This document shows positions 51,332 to 60,701 of a DNA stretch of 64,000 nt, piece after piece. The stretch comes from Treponema denticola (lineage in GTDB: Bacteria > Spirochaetota > Spirochaetia > Treponematales > Treponemataceae), in the NCBI RefSeq assembly GCF_024181405.1, contig NZ_CP051302.1, forward strand, positions 186,001-250,000, read 5' to 3'. How positions within the stretch are numbered: position 1 is the stretch's first letter; each line of letters begins with the position of its first letter. The position numbers were made by a program, and so were the translations under genes. The notes under the pieces were generated by a model, which made no database searches, was not told the DNA's origin, and saw only the letters and a list, made by a program, of their open reading frames with translations.

Positions 51332-53170
51332 TTATATAACCAGTTTATCCAGATATGAAAATATTTTAGAAACAGCCTGCTTGTTTTCTTCGGTCATGTT
51401 CATAGCTCTGTCTATCTCGCTTGCAATAAGTTCCGATTTTTGATTGATCTCATTCATATTACTGCTTATGCTCTTAGAAATGTCTACAAGCCTCGTCATT
51501 TCTTTTCCTGCTTCGGTGTTTCCTATAAGCATTTCTTCAGACCCGCTTCTTACTTCAGAAGTTATCTGCATAATATTTTTTACTGCTCTAAGTATTTGAG
51601 AACTGCCCGAGTCCTGCTCATTCATAGCATTCATTATTTCGCTGTTTCTGTTATTGACAAGGTTAAGAATACGCATCACTTCCGTAAACTGTGTTTCGCC
51701 CATTGAGGAAGATTTGGTTACTTCTTCTATCTGATTTTTTAATTCCGTTAAAACGGTTGTTATTACCTTGCCCTGAGTACCGGACTCTTCGGCGAGTTTT
51801 CTTATTTCATCAGCAACAACAGCAAATCCTTTTCCCGCTTCTCCTGCGTGAGCGGCTTCAATGGCTGCATTCATGGCCAGTAGGTTTGTTTGACTTGCTA
51901 TGTTTTGTATGACCGAAGTAGTTTCTAAAAGACCTTCGGATTTTTCGCTTAGGGATTTAACAAATTCGTTTGTTTCCGAAATTGATTTTCTTCCCTTTTC
52001 GGCTGCGATATTTAATTCTTCCATAGAACCTAAGTTATTTTTTAAAACAGAGGTAATTGACTTTATATTTGCCGTCATCTCTTCAATAGCAGAAACAGAT
52101 TCAGTTACGGCAGAAGATTGGTTTATAATATTTTTGTCAAGCTGTTCAATATTTTTTGCAATTTGTTCCAACGTGGATTGAGTTTGTAAAACTCCTGAAG
52201 ATTGGTTTTGAATGCTGTTATTTATTGAAGAAATATTCCCCGTAATTTGATCCACTACATTTGAAGCTGTTGTCATATTCGATAAAAGGTTATGGGCAAT
52301 ATCCTGTGAGGTCTGACCTGAGGTTTTTACATCATTAAAAAATTTTTTATTAAAATCTAAAAGTATATTAAAATCTTTTATTAAAAGAGCTGCCTCATCT
52401 CTCGAATCAGCCATAAGAAAATCTTGATTATAATTTCCTAAAGATAAATTTTTTATTGCAGCCTGAAGGCTTGAGATTTTCTTTTTGGTCGACTTGGTTA
52501 TAAGAACTATATTTATTATTGAAAGACTCATTCCATAGCTAAAAAGCGGAAGAACCTTTGTTAAAAGCTGCATATAAATATCATCGCTTTGTGTCCTAAC
52601 TAAAGGAGCTATTGTAAAGAAGGCAATTGAAAGAATACTTAAAATACTTACAAGCGCAGTTCTTCGTGTCATCGAAAGGTCTAAATGCTTTTCTTCAAAG
52701 GGTAAAAAGGCTGCCCATTTTTCCAATGCTCTTATCATAAAAGAACCGAAGAATGTTCCCATTAAGAACATATTCCCCATAGTTATACTCATATATGAAA
52801 TGAATGTTCTTGTTTGAGAAATTAGACCGGATTCCACTGAAGTAAAAAACGGTCCGAAAACAGCAATCATCAGCGGAATGGCAAATGCAATTTTTACATA
52901 TAACGAAATATATTTTTGCGCTTTTATCGGGTCTTTCCTGTGCCGTATTATTGCAGGAATTAAAAACTTGTACCTTAGGATGGGCCCAAAAGTTGAGCTG
53001 AGCATTATAACTGCAAAAGTTTTAGTGCTGAGAATATTCATAATGTTTCCTGAGCTTCCTACAATGCGGTTGGTTAAAATGGTCGATAAGATCCATGCCA
53101 AGTTGGTTAATAAATCAAATATCAATATGTTTTTAGGCGGACTATAAGTGTCTCCATTATTTTTGTGCAT
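51332..53170 (-). CDS. Methyl-accepting chemotaxis protein
   Basis: 612 residues. About six hydrophobic segments occupy residues 15-235 instead of the usual pair flanking a periplasmic sensor, so sensing is probably within or at the membrane. A HAMP-like linker and a long coiled coil follow. The signalling tip ([24 protein letters not shown]) is canonical. It couples ligand or membrane-state sensing to CheA/CheW. The ribosome-binding site AGGAG precedes the ATG. A TAAAGTTA box upstream could be a sigma-28 -35, with a weak -10. Confidence 0.93.
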   Translation of the reverse strand: MHKNNGDTYSPPKNILIFDLLTNLAWILSTILTNRIVGSSGNIMNILSTKTFAVIMLSSTFGPILRYKFLIPAIIRHRKDPIKAQKYISLYVKIAFAIPLMIAVFGPFFTSVESGLISQTRTFISYMSITMGNMFLMGTFFGSFMIRALEKWAAFLPFEEKHLDLSMTRRTALVSILSILSIAFFTIAPLVRTQSDDIYMQLLTKVLPLFSYGMSLSIINIVLITKSTKKKISSLQAAIKNLSLGNYNQDFLMADSRDEAALLIKDFNILLDFNKKFFNDVKTSGQTSQDIAHNLLSNMTTASNVVDQITGNISSINNSIQNQSSGVLQTQSTLEQIAKNIEQLDKNIINQSSAVTESVSAIEEMTANIKSITSVLKNNLGSMEELNIAAEKGRKSISETNEFVKSLSEKSEGLLETTSVIQNIASQTNLLAMNAAIEAAHAGEAGKGFAVVADEIRKLAEESGTQGKVITTVLTELKNQIEEVTKSSSMGETQFTEVMRILNLVNNRNSEIMNAMNEQDSGSSQILRAVKNIMQITSEVRSGSEEMLIGNTEAGKEMTRLVDISKSISSNMNEINQKSELIASEIDRAMNMTEENKQAVSKIFSYLDKLVI

Positions 53171-53326
53171 AGCATACTCCTTCTATATCTTTGAGACGTT
53201 TAACTTTACTGTAAAATGCATAATTGTGAAATTTTATTGGGAAAAAAGAGCATGATTCAGTAGTTTTGTTAGGTTACCATATAAATAAATTTTAAATAGG
53301 TAAGTTACTTGAAAATAGGTAGATTT

Positions 53327-54694
53327 TCAATTTTTTTGCCATTTTGTTATGCCTGATCTCAAAAGCTTGAATTCCCGTATTATCAAAATAGATATGGGTA
53401 TTGCACTCAATATTTCAATTAGAAATGTACCATAATAAATCCCTGCAATACCGGTAAATATAGGAAGAATCAACATTACCGGAATATAAAACACGATTTG
53501 CTGTAAAATCCCTAATATTGAGCTGATTTTTCCTTTGTTGACGGCAGGAAAAAAAGCTAGGGCAAAGAAGACTAGGGGCATAACCGGAAGAAGAGCCATG
53601 TAAATCCTAAAATAGGAAATATTTTGAATGCTCAAGTGCGGATTTTTCATCATCAAGGAAACCGATGTTTGAGGGAAGATAAGTATTAAAATCCATAATG
53701 GAGCTATCAAAACAAGGGCTGCAAATACAAATCTCTTAAAGGCTGAAATAAGACGTTCCGTTTTATCTGCTCCGAAATTTATTCCTATCATGGGAGAGAG
53801 GGCAATCATGAAGCCTCCTATCGGCTGTAGTATAAATGAAAAAATGCGGGTAATGATTCCGTAAAAGGCAATGTCGTCCTGTGAGCCGTAGTGGTTTAAT
53901 ACATTTAAAACTAAAAGCATTTGAATAGTTCCCATAAACTGCATTATAAAACTTGCCAATCCCATCGAAATAATCTTAGATATAATTTCTCCGTCCATTC
54001 TGATTGTAAATACTGAAACCGGAGAATCAGGATTCTTTTTTGCAAAATAAAGGGTAATGATGATAGCTTGTACCGCCATACCGATATTTGTTCCTATGGC
54101 GGCACCTTTTATGCCGAAATTAAAAATCACCATGAGTGTATAATTTGCACATCCATTTACAATCAGGCTTATCCCCATAATTGCCGCTGCGGTTTTCATT
54201 TTTCCTTCGGAACGGATGAGGTTATTAAGAGCAATGGCATATATCCAAATCGGAGTGCCCCATAAAATGGTGCGGTAGTATTCGCCTCCATGTATTAGGG
54301 CATTGCCTCTTCCGCCCATTAAAAAAAGAGTTTGTTCCGAAAAAAGAAATCCTAAAGTCATTACGATTACACTTATTATAAGTGTCAAAAAATTGACATT
54401 GCCTAAAATCTTTTTTTGAATATTTTTATCTTCTGCACCGATTGCAATACTTAACAAAGTTCCGGCTCCCGAGCCTATGAGAATACCTAAACCTATTATT
54501 ATTATGATTGGAGGCAGGGCTACCGAGATACCCGCAAAAGCTCCTTCTTCGGCAAAATGTCCGACAAAGATTCCGTCCAGTACATTGTTTGCTCCCTGTA
54601 AAATCATTGCAATAACGGCAGGCCATGAAAGATCAAAAATAACCTTCCACAAGTTTCCGTTTAAAATAAATTCTTTTTGCTTTTCATTTTCCAT
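53327..54694 (-). CDS. MATE-family multidrug/metabolite exporter
   Basis: 455 residues and 12 predicted helices in two MATE repeats (SWPAVIAMILQGANNVLDGIFVG; MGLASFIMQFMGTIQMLLV). Family members exchange Na+ or H+ for drugs or metabolites. It is divergent from the ABC pair, with back-to-back promoters between. Confidence 0.9.
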   Translation of the reverse strand: MENEKQKEFILNGNLWKVIFDLSWPAVIAMILQGANNVLDGIFVGHFAEEGAFAGISVALPPIIIIIGLGILIGSGAGTLLSIAIGAEDKNIQKKILGNVNFLTLIISVIVMTLGFLFSEQTLFLMGGRGNALIHGGEYYRTILWGTPIWIYAIALNNLIRSEGKMKTAAAIMGISLIVNGCANYTLMVIFNFGIKGAAIGTNIGMAVQAIIITLYFAKKNPDSPVSVFTIRMDGEIISKIISMGLASFIMQFMGTIQMLLVLNVLNHYGSQDDIAFYGIITRIFSFILQPIGGFMIALSPMIGINFGADKTERLISAFKRFVFAALVLIAPLWILILIFPQTSVSLMMKNPHLSIQNISYFRIYMALLPVMPLVFFALAFFPAVNKGKISSILGILQQIVFYIPVMLILPIFTGIAGIYYGTFLIEILSAIPISILIIREFKLLRSGITKWQKN

Positions 54695-54716
54695 ATTGAA
54701 AAAAATCCTAAATCAT

Positions 54717-54745
54717 ATAATGCGGAATTTAGCTGTCTTTGTCAA
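54717..54745 (-). promoter_or_regulatory. Promoter of the MATE gene
   Basis: Minus strand TTGACA (54745-54740), 17-bp spacer, CATTAT (54722-54717). Confidence 0.65.
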
Positions 54746-54772
54746 TAGTTTTTTCTATTCTCAAATCAATTC

Positions 54773-54801
54773 TTGACAATAGTCAGGTAAGCTGTTATAA
54801 T
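54773..54801 (+). promoter_or_regulatory. Promoter of the plus-strand ABC pair
   Basis: TTGACA (54773-54778), 17-bp spacer, TATAAT (54796-54801): perfect consensus, about 28 bp from the divergent MATE promoter. Confidence 0.88.
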
Positions 54802-54839
54802 TCTAAATGTTAGCTTATTCTTACTAAAGGAGGCCTTAA

Positions 54840-56453
54840 TTGTTTAGGTTTATCATAAAACGAAAAGTATATTTTGTGCTTTTTTTTGTTTTAAGCGGAA
54901 TCGATTTGTTTTTTACGATGAAGCTTCAACTATGGAAGGGGCAGCTTCTTGATACGGCCTTAGGGAAAACCGCTTATTCACTTTTTACCTTGATGTTATT
55001 GTGTTTAGGAGCGATGATCTTTGCTTCTTTATTTTCTTATCTTTACAGTCTTGTAAAATCGAAACTCGTGGTAACTGCCGAGGCCGATTTACGGAAAACT
55101 TATTTTGATGCCCTTCTTAAAAAAACGATGGGAGAGTATATCAACATCCCTGAAGGAAAAATAAGTGCCGATTATACGGATAAGATAGATGTTATAAGCA
55201 GCCAGTATTTTTATGTTTGGATGGCTTTGACCGACAATGCCTTGATATTCTCGGTAACGGTAATAACCCTTTTGACAATAAATATACAGGCGGCCATTGT
55301 TACCGTTCTCTTATTAATGATTCCTCTTATTGTTCCGACTGTTTTAAAAAAGATTTTGGCTAAGGTTTCAAAGGAAAAGATGGAGGCCGTCGAAAAACAT
55401 TTTTCAGCCGTGAGAACTTGGTTAAAAGGAATTGATATTATAAAAGTTTTTTCTTGTGAACAATATATAATTTTCAGATACGATAAGATAAACGAATTTT
55501 TAAGAAAAAAACAAATGGATGCCATAAATGTAAGTTGTCTTGAAATAGGGGTAAGTTTTTTTGTATCGGCTATCGTTAATTTGCTTATGACGGCTTATTG
55601 TGCATATTATGTTTATAAAGGTGTTTTTTCTATCGGAGAATTTTATACCATAATGAGCCTAATCGGAATTCTGTCCAGACCAATGTATTGGACAGCGAAT
55701 TTATTAAAGACTTTCTTTTCTTCCCGTCCTGTCCGTGATGCAATGATTGAATTTATAGATGCTAAAACGGAAACAGGCGAAATAGGAAACTTAAACGAAT
55801 TTAACATTGATGCTGTAGGCTTATCGTTTTCATATAATGAAAAGAAGGTTTTAAATAATACCGATTTTACATTTAAGCAAAACGAAAAAATTTTGATCCT
55901 AGGAGAATCGGGTTCAGGAAAGTCTACGATAATGCGGCTCCTTTTGGGAATGTATGCTCCGGATTCCGGTTCGCTTACAATAGGCGGAGCTGCTCCGAAA
56001 AAAATAAAAAATATTGCCGATATAATTTCGATTCAGCAGCAAGAAGCCTATATCTTTAAAATGAATCTCGTGGATAATTTGTTTTTAGATAAAGACATAA
56101 GCGAAGAAAGGGTGAAAGAGGTTCTTGATTCCTTAGGTTTAAATAAGTACACGCAAGATAAATATTTAAAAGAAACCGTCATAGGGGAAACTTACGGTTT
56201 TTCAGGCGGAGAAAAAAAGCGCATAAGTATTGCAAGAGCTGTTTTGCATAAACGCCCGATAATGATATTCGATGAACCTCTTGCCAATATAGATAATGAA
56301 AATATTGAACGGGTAAAAAAAATAATTTTCGGTATAAAGGATTCTACCGTAATAATTATTTCGCACATTGCAGATGCAGAAACAAAAAAAATGTTTGATC
56401 GAATTTATAAATTTGATACAACCGAAAGGAGATTATATGAAGAAGCTGTCTAA
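54840..56453 (+). CDS. ABC exporter half-transporter (membrane plus ATPase domains)
   Basis: 537 residues from a TTG start six bases after AAAGGAGG. Six transmembrane helices fill residues 1-300. The nucleotide-binding domain has Walker A GESGSGKST, signature FSGGEKKR and Walker B IMIFDEPLAN. It overlaps the second half-transporter by 17 nt, so they should form a heterodimer. Substrate unknown; the fold is that of exporters of peptides or lipids. Confidence 0.92.
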   Translation: MFRFIIKRKVYFVLFFVLSGIDLFFTMKLQLWKGQLLDTALGKTAYSLFTLMLLCLGAMIFASLFSYLYSLVKSKLVVTAEADLRKTYFDALLKKTMGEYINIPEGKISADYTDKIDVISSQYFYVWMALTDNALIFSVTVITLLTINIQAAIVTVLLLMIPLIVPTVLKKILAKVSKEKMEAVEKHFSAVRTWLKGIDIIKVFSCEQYIIFRYDKINEFLRKKQMDAINVSCLEIGVSFFVSAIVNLLMTAYCAYYVYKGVFSIGEFYTIMSLIGILSRPMYWTANLLKTFFSSRPVRDAMIEFIDAKTETGEIGNLNEFNIDAVGLSFSYNEKKVLNNTDFTFKQNEKILILGESGSGKSTIMRLLLGMYAPDSGSLTIGGAAPKKIKNIADIISIQQQEAYIFKMNLVDNLFLDKDISEERVKEVLDSLGLNKYTQDKYLKETVIGETYGFSGGEKKRISIARAVLHKRPIMIFDEPLANIDNENIERVKKIIFGIKDSTVIIISHIADAETKKMFDRIYKFDTTERRLYEEAV

Positions 56454-58023
56454 TCTTGAAAAATCGTTTATATTTTTTGCTCTTCTATTTTTAATTTTTT
56501 CGGCAGCCGCCGTTACGGCTTTTTCATGGTTAAGCGGAAAAATAGCCGATGCTGCCGTAAGCAAGGATATCGAAAAAATAATTATCTTTGTATCTGCATA
56601 TTTTGTTGCAATACTGGTGAGGGGAGGAGCGCACGGTCTTTATTCCTATTTTTTCGGAAGATTTAAAACAAACCGTTTAAAACTTTTACGGCAAGGTCTT
56701 TTCCATTCTTGGGTAAAAGCCGACTATGAAGAATTCTATAATATTGAAGAAGGGAAGAAAATTTCTTATTATCAACAGCAGCTTCCTTCTCTCGAAGGGA
56801 TATACTATCAATCCTTCTATGGAATGGGACAGATTCTTATGGAAACGGTTTTTGCTTCTGCCTTATTTTTATATGTTAATATAAAATTGGCTATTGCGGG
56901 ACTCTTTTTTATTTTTATTACTTCGATTATTCCTCAAGTTTTTAAAAAACTCTTGGATAAAACTCAATCCGAATCCATAAAAAGTGTAAATGAGCACATG
57001 GGAGAATTTTCCGATTGGTTAAAAGGTTTTGAGGTAATAAAAAATTACGGAAGCGAAGGCCATTTTCAAAACCTCTTAAATAAATCGGTAGAAAAGCTGG
57101 CAAAAAAACAATTTTCGGTTTCAGCAGCAAATGATGCATCACAGAGTCTTTCATTTTTTGCATCTCAATTAAGTATAATTGCAGTTGCTTTTTACGGCGT
57201 TTATATGATTAATAAAAATGAATTAAGCATAGCGGAGTTTATGATGGCTAACGGCTTGGTTGTACAGCTAAGGTCTCAAGTTTATTATATCTCTATGTAT
57301 GTGAACCGCTTTATTATGAGTAAGGTTACCCTTGAAGGTTATAAGACCTTGATAGTTAAGGAAACGGAAGAAGAAAAGATTGAAGCTGAAATTTCTTCGG
57401 GCGATATATTGTTTAATGATGTAAGTTATTCTTATAGCGAGCTGCCTGTTCTTCAAAATGTAAATAAAAAATTTACCGATAAGGGAATACATATCATTTA
57501 CGGAGAAAGCGGAAGCGGAAAATCTACTGCGATGAAAATTCTTTTAGGTCTATTAAAGCCTAAAGGCGGAAACATAGTATTGGATGGAAAAAATATTCAT
57601 TCCATAAAAAACAGGTCAGACCTTATTTCGTTTTTAGCCCAAGAAGCCGTTTTCTTTGATGATACCTTAAAAAACAATTTAACATTAGGCGAAGATATTG
57701 CAGAAGAAAAAATATTCGGCTTAATGGAAAAATTAGGCTTGGAAAAATTCGCAAATACAGAAGCCTTAAATATGGACTTTACCCACATCGAAAACAAATT
57801 TTCAGGCGGCGAGTTAAAGCGGTTAAGCTTTGTGCGTACCCTCTTGAGGGATACGCCTGTCGTAATTTTCGACGAACCCTTTGCAAATATAGATGCTCAA
57901 AATATAGAAAGAGTCGAAGACCTTATTTTAAGTCTAGATGATAAAAAAGTTTTTATCGTAACCCATCAGCTTAACGAGAGGATCAAAGAAAAAGCCGCTT
58001 CCCTCTGGAAGATAGGAGCTTGA
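56437..58023 (+). CDS. ABC exporter half-transporter, partner of the preceding gene
   Basis: 528 residues from ATG 56437, supported by AAAGGAG; the frame extends upstream inside the preceding gene. It has six helices, then Walker A GESGSGKST, signature FSGGELKR and Walker B VVIFDEPFAN. Both partners have a canonical Walker B glutamate, so both ATP sites look competent. The hairpin at 58032-58070 follows. Confidence 0.92.
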   Translation: MKKLSNLEKSFIFFALLFLIFSAAAVTAFSWLSGKIADAAVSKDIEKIIIFVSAYFVAILVRGGAHGLYSYFFGRFKTNRLKLLRQGLFHSWVKADYEEFYNIEEGKKISYYQQQLPSLEGIYYQSFYGMGQILMETVFASALFLYVNIKLAIAGLFFIFITSIIPQVFKKLLDKTQSESIKSVNEHMGEFSDWLKGFEVIKNYGSEGHFQNLLNKSVEKLAKKQFSVSAANDASQSLSFFASQLSIIAVAFYGVYMINKNELSIAEFMMANGLVVQLRSQVYYISMYVNRFIMSKVTLEGYKTLIVKETEEEKIEAEISSGDILFNDVSYSYSELPVLQNVNKKFTDKGIHIIYGESGSGKSTAMKILLGLLKPKGGNIVLDGKNIHSIKNRSDLISFLAQEAVFFDDTLKNNLTLGEDIAEEKIFGLMEKLGLEKFANTEALNMDFTHIENKFSGGELKRLSFVRTLLRDTPVVIFDEPFANIDAQNIERVEDLILSLDDKKVFIVTHQLNERIKEKAASLWKIGA

Positions 58024-58031
58024 TGGTTGGA

Positions 58032-58070
58032 GTAATGGATAATTACAGTCTTATTGTAATTATCCATTAC
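58032..58070. repeat. Perfect 16-bp inverted repeat between convergent ABC genes
   Basis: GTAATGGATAATTACA (58032-58047), 7-nt loop, TGTAATTATCCATTAC (58055-58070). No T-run on either side. It may block read-through or be a dispersed palindrome. Confidence 0.7.
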
Positions 58071-58093
58071 GAATTAAATATTAACTAATTAAA

Positions 58094-59815
58094 CTAATAA
58101 ACCCACTTTTCCGTGGCTGTAGACTTATCAATCATGTTTTTGTACAATTCGGATTTTTGCAAAAGATCCGAGTGTTTGCCTTCAGCTTCTATTTTGCCTT
58201 CGTTCATGACGATAATTTTATCCGCATTTTCGATGGACTTTAATCTGTGCGAAATGATGATAACTGTTTTGTTCTTGATAAGTTTATTTAAGCTTTCCTG
58301 AATTTTCATTTCGTTTTCGACATCAAGCGACGCGCTGATTTCGTCCAAGATAATGATGGGCGCATTTTTTAAGAATGCGCGGGCTATCGAAAGCCGCTGG
58401 CGTTCTCCGCCTGAAAGACGGCTGCCGTTTTCTCCTACAAAGGTATTCCAGCTTTCGGGCAGAGCTTCGATAAACTCGGTACAGTTTGCAAGGCGGGCGG
58501 CTTCCTTTACTTCCTCATCACTTGCATTTTTATTTCCGACACGGATATTTTCCATAATCGATGTATTGAATAAACCTACATCTTGGAATACAATCGAAAT
58601 CTTTTCAAAAAGACTGTCCGTGTCGATTTTTGCAATATCCTTTCCGTCGATAAGAATCTGCCCCTTATTGTAATCGTAAAGGCGAGAAGCCAAACGGAGC
58701 ACGGTTGTCTTTCCGCAGCCTGAAGGACCGACAAGAGCTGTAACCTGATTTTGCTCGGCGGTAAAAGAAATGCCGTCGATAATTTTTTGCCCGTCATTAT
58801 AAGAAAACTCAACATCTTTAAATTCGATGCCGTATTTTTGTAAGTTTGCAGGAGAGCCTTCCTGTACTTCGGTTTCGCGCAGCTCATTGATACGCTTAAC
58901 GCGTGAATCGATGTACATAATCTCTGCAAGGTTTGCTTCGACAGCTGCAACTGCGTCGATAATGCGTGAAGCTGCAATGACATAGCCTATAAAGTACAGA
59001 AGAGAGGCTGTTCCGGCTAAGTACATTTTTAAACCGAAAAAGACCGTTATCCCGACAGAAAATTTTAGTGCTGCAAGTGCAATATTGAGCGGAATCGCTT
59101 GATGGGCTTCAACCGATAGGTGAAGTTTTTCAGCCTCATCGACATTGCGGTTTAATTTTTCTGCAACCGTATCCGTGCGGCCGTAGCTTTTAATTTCCTG
59201 TTGAAGCTCAATCGCTTCTTGGAAAAATTCGGAACGCTGTCTTTGTTTGTGGAAGTCTCTTGTGGTTTCCCGTACTTGAATCTTCTTTGATAAAATGAGC
59301 AAGATAAAACTGACTACTATCGGCGCAAAGACACAAAGTCCGAGTGCAGGATGGGCTATAATCATCATTGTGCCGATAATTACAAGATAAATTACCAGTC
59401 CTATTGTTTGCGGAATGGCGTGACTCAACGCATGTTCAAGAGTTGCAACATCCGCCATAACGGCTTGCGACAAATCTGAAATATCGTGCTTGGAAAAATA
59501 TGCAAGAGGCAATTTTTTTAGACGGTTAGCAATTTCGATTCGCAGTTCCTTACATTCTTTAAAAGTTACCGTGTATAGTGTGTTGTAATTTACATGTAAA
59601 AGAATGTACATTACCACCGCAATGGCAGCAATAAGGCCTGTATAAAAGTAAGCCGTTTTAAGCGAGCCTTCAAAATAGCCCTGCAAAAAAAACATAATCA
59701 AAAACATCGGCAGGATATAGGCGATGTTAGAAAACACCGACCATACCGAAGCCGTAACCAAATCCCGAGCACCTTGCTCGGTAACTGCAAATAATTTTTG
59801 TAATTTTCGTTTCAT
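58094..59815 (-). CDS. ABC exporter half-transporter
   Basis: 573 residues from ATG 59815 (AGGGGAGATCT upstream); the frame opens 11 codons earlier without need. Six helices, then Walker A GPSGCGKTT, signature LSGGERQR, Walker B IIILDEISAS. It resembles the fused membrane-ATPase subunits used in heterodimers of the YbtPQ/IrtAB type, but substrate is inferred only. It is transcribed with the methyltransferase and two further ABC genes upstream. Confidence 0.9.
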   Translation of the reverse strand: MKRKLQKLFAVTEQGARDLVTASVWSVFSNIAYILPMFLIMFFLQGYFEGSLKTAYFYTGLIAAIAVVMYILLHVNYNTLYTVTFKECKELRIEIANRLKKLPLAYFSKHDISDLSQAVMADVATLEHALSHAIPQTIGLVIYLVIIGTMMIIAHPALGLCVFAPIVVSFILLILSKKIQVRETTRDFHKQRQRSEFFQEAIELQQEIKSYGRTDTVAEKLNRNVDEAEKLHLSVEAHQAIPLNIALAALKFSVGITVFFGLKMYLAGTASLLYFIGYVIAASRIIDAVAAVEANLAEIMYIDSRVKRINELRETEVQEGSPANLQKYGIEFKDVEFSYNDGQKIIDGISFTAEQNQVTALVGPSGCGKTTVLRLASRLYDYNKGQILIDGKDIAKIDTDSLFEKISIVFQDVGLFNTSIMENIRVGNKNASDEEVKEAARLANCTEFIEALPESWNTFVGENGSRLSGGERQRLSIARAFLKNAPIIILDEISASLDVENEMKIQESLNKLIKNKTVIIISHRLKSIENADKIIVMNEGKIEAEGKHSDLLQKSELYKNMIDKSTATEKWVY

Positions 59816-59856
59816 ATAGATCTCCCCTATGACCCCTCCTATCTTCAAAAGAACCG

Positions 59857-59877
59857 CTTAGGGGCTCTGCCCCTAAG
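59857..59877. repeat. Short palindrome CTTAGGGGC / GCCCCTAAG
   Basis: A perfect 9-bp stem around TCT, inside GGGGCTCTGCCCC. No T-run follows. It is GC-rich compared with its neighbourhood. Probably a dispersed palindromic element; 59816-60019 contains no gene. Confidence 0.55.
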
Positions 59878-60019
59878 AACCCCGACTTTTATTGCTAGGA
59901 TTGGGTTTATTTTTAGGTTGAAGTGCTATTTAGCCGCAGACTTCAACATCCGATTTACTAATTGCAAAGGTTCATTTGAATTTTGCATCTTATCATTTGA
60001 CTTAATTACCCGTTTCACA

Positions 60020-60514
60020 TTAATTTTTCCTTGCCCGTATTGACGGAATACAGCGGTTTACTCGTTTGCAATAGTCTTCGAAGTCTTTGCCGTATAGATT
60101 TAAAAGCCATTTTTCTTCCGTAAGTTTTATAAATATGGTCAGGTAAAGCCAGTATACGGGCGGCAGAATAAGCAGATATAAATTGCAGACTAGCAAAAGT
60201 GTTCCCGAACAAATAAATAAACAGGCAGAATAAATCGGATTGCGGACATGGGCATATATTCCATCAGTAACTAGTGTATTCGTTTTTATTTTGCTGTCAA
60301 TTCGTGATATAAATACCGCCGAACACCAAAGATATATACCTGCTGCAATTAACAGAATCCCTGCAATACGGAATACCAAGTCAAATTCGCTTACCGTAGG
60401 CGGAATAATTTTGAGCTTAGTCAGAATAATACTTGCAACTGTAACGGCTATGGTAGGCCCAACATAGATAGGCCCCACACCGATAAGCGGCAAATGATTT
60501 TTTTGTTCACTCAT
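60020..60514 (-). CDS. ICMT/PEMT-like membrane methyltransferase
   Basis: 164 residues with about four membrane segments. The SAM-binding C-terminal signature is clear: DGIYAHVRNPIYSA, then the EE pair in KLTEEKWLL and YGKDFEDYCKRVNRCIP. Members methylate lipid-like or isoprenoid substrates at the membrane. Its position among ABC exporters suggests it may modify what they carry, but this is inference. Confidence 0.85.
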   Translation of the reverse strand: MSEQKNHLPLIGVGPIYVGPTIAVTVASIILTKLKIIPPTVSEFDLVFRIAGILLIAAGIYLWCSAVFISRIDSKIKTNTLVTDGIYAHVRNPIYSACLFICSGTLLLVCNLYLLILPPVYWLYLTIFIKLTEEKWLLNLYGKDFEDYCKRVNRCIPSIRARKN

Positions 60515-60579
60515 AACTTCAATCCTCCAATTTAATTTGTAATTAACTTAAGTAATTTCGATTTACGTCACTGCCAAGT

Positions 60580-60701
60580 CTTTTGAAAATAGGCGGAGCA
60601 GATGCTAGGAGCGTATAAAAAACACCCGCAGGCGTACTTGCTGTACGTCGAGGATTGTTTTTTATTAAGCGACAACGCAGATGCCCGCATATTTTCAAAA
60701 G
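60580..60701. mobile_element. 122-bp MITE-like element, copy 1
   Basis: It starts CTTTTGAAAATAGGCGG and ends with the inverted form CCGCATATTTTCAAAAG, with GCAGATGC / GCAGATGC-type extensions (about 25-bp terminal inverted repeats). An internal hairpin GTAC / GTAC lies near the middle. A second copy of exactly the same length lies at 62448-62569 in inverted orientation. Its last 7 bases overlap the ABC gene and provide the TGA stop. No transposase inside. Confidence 0.8.
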
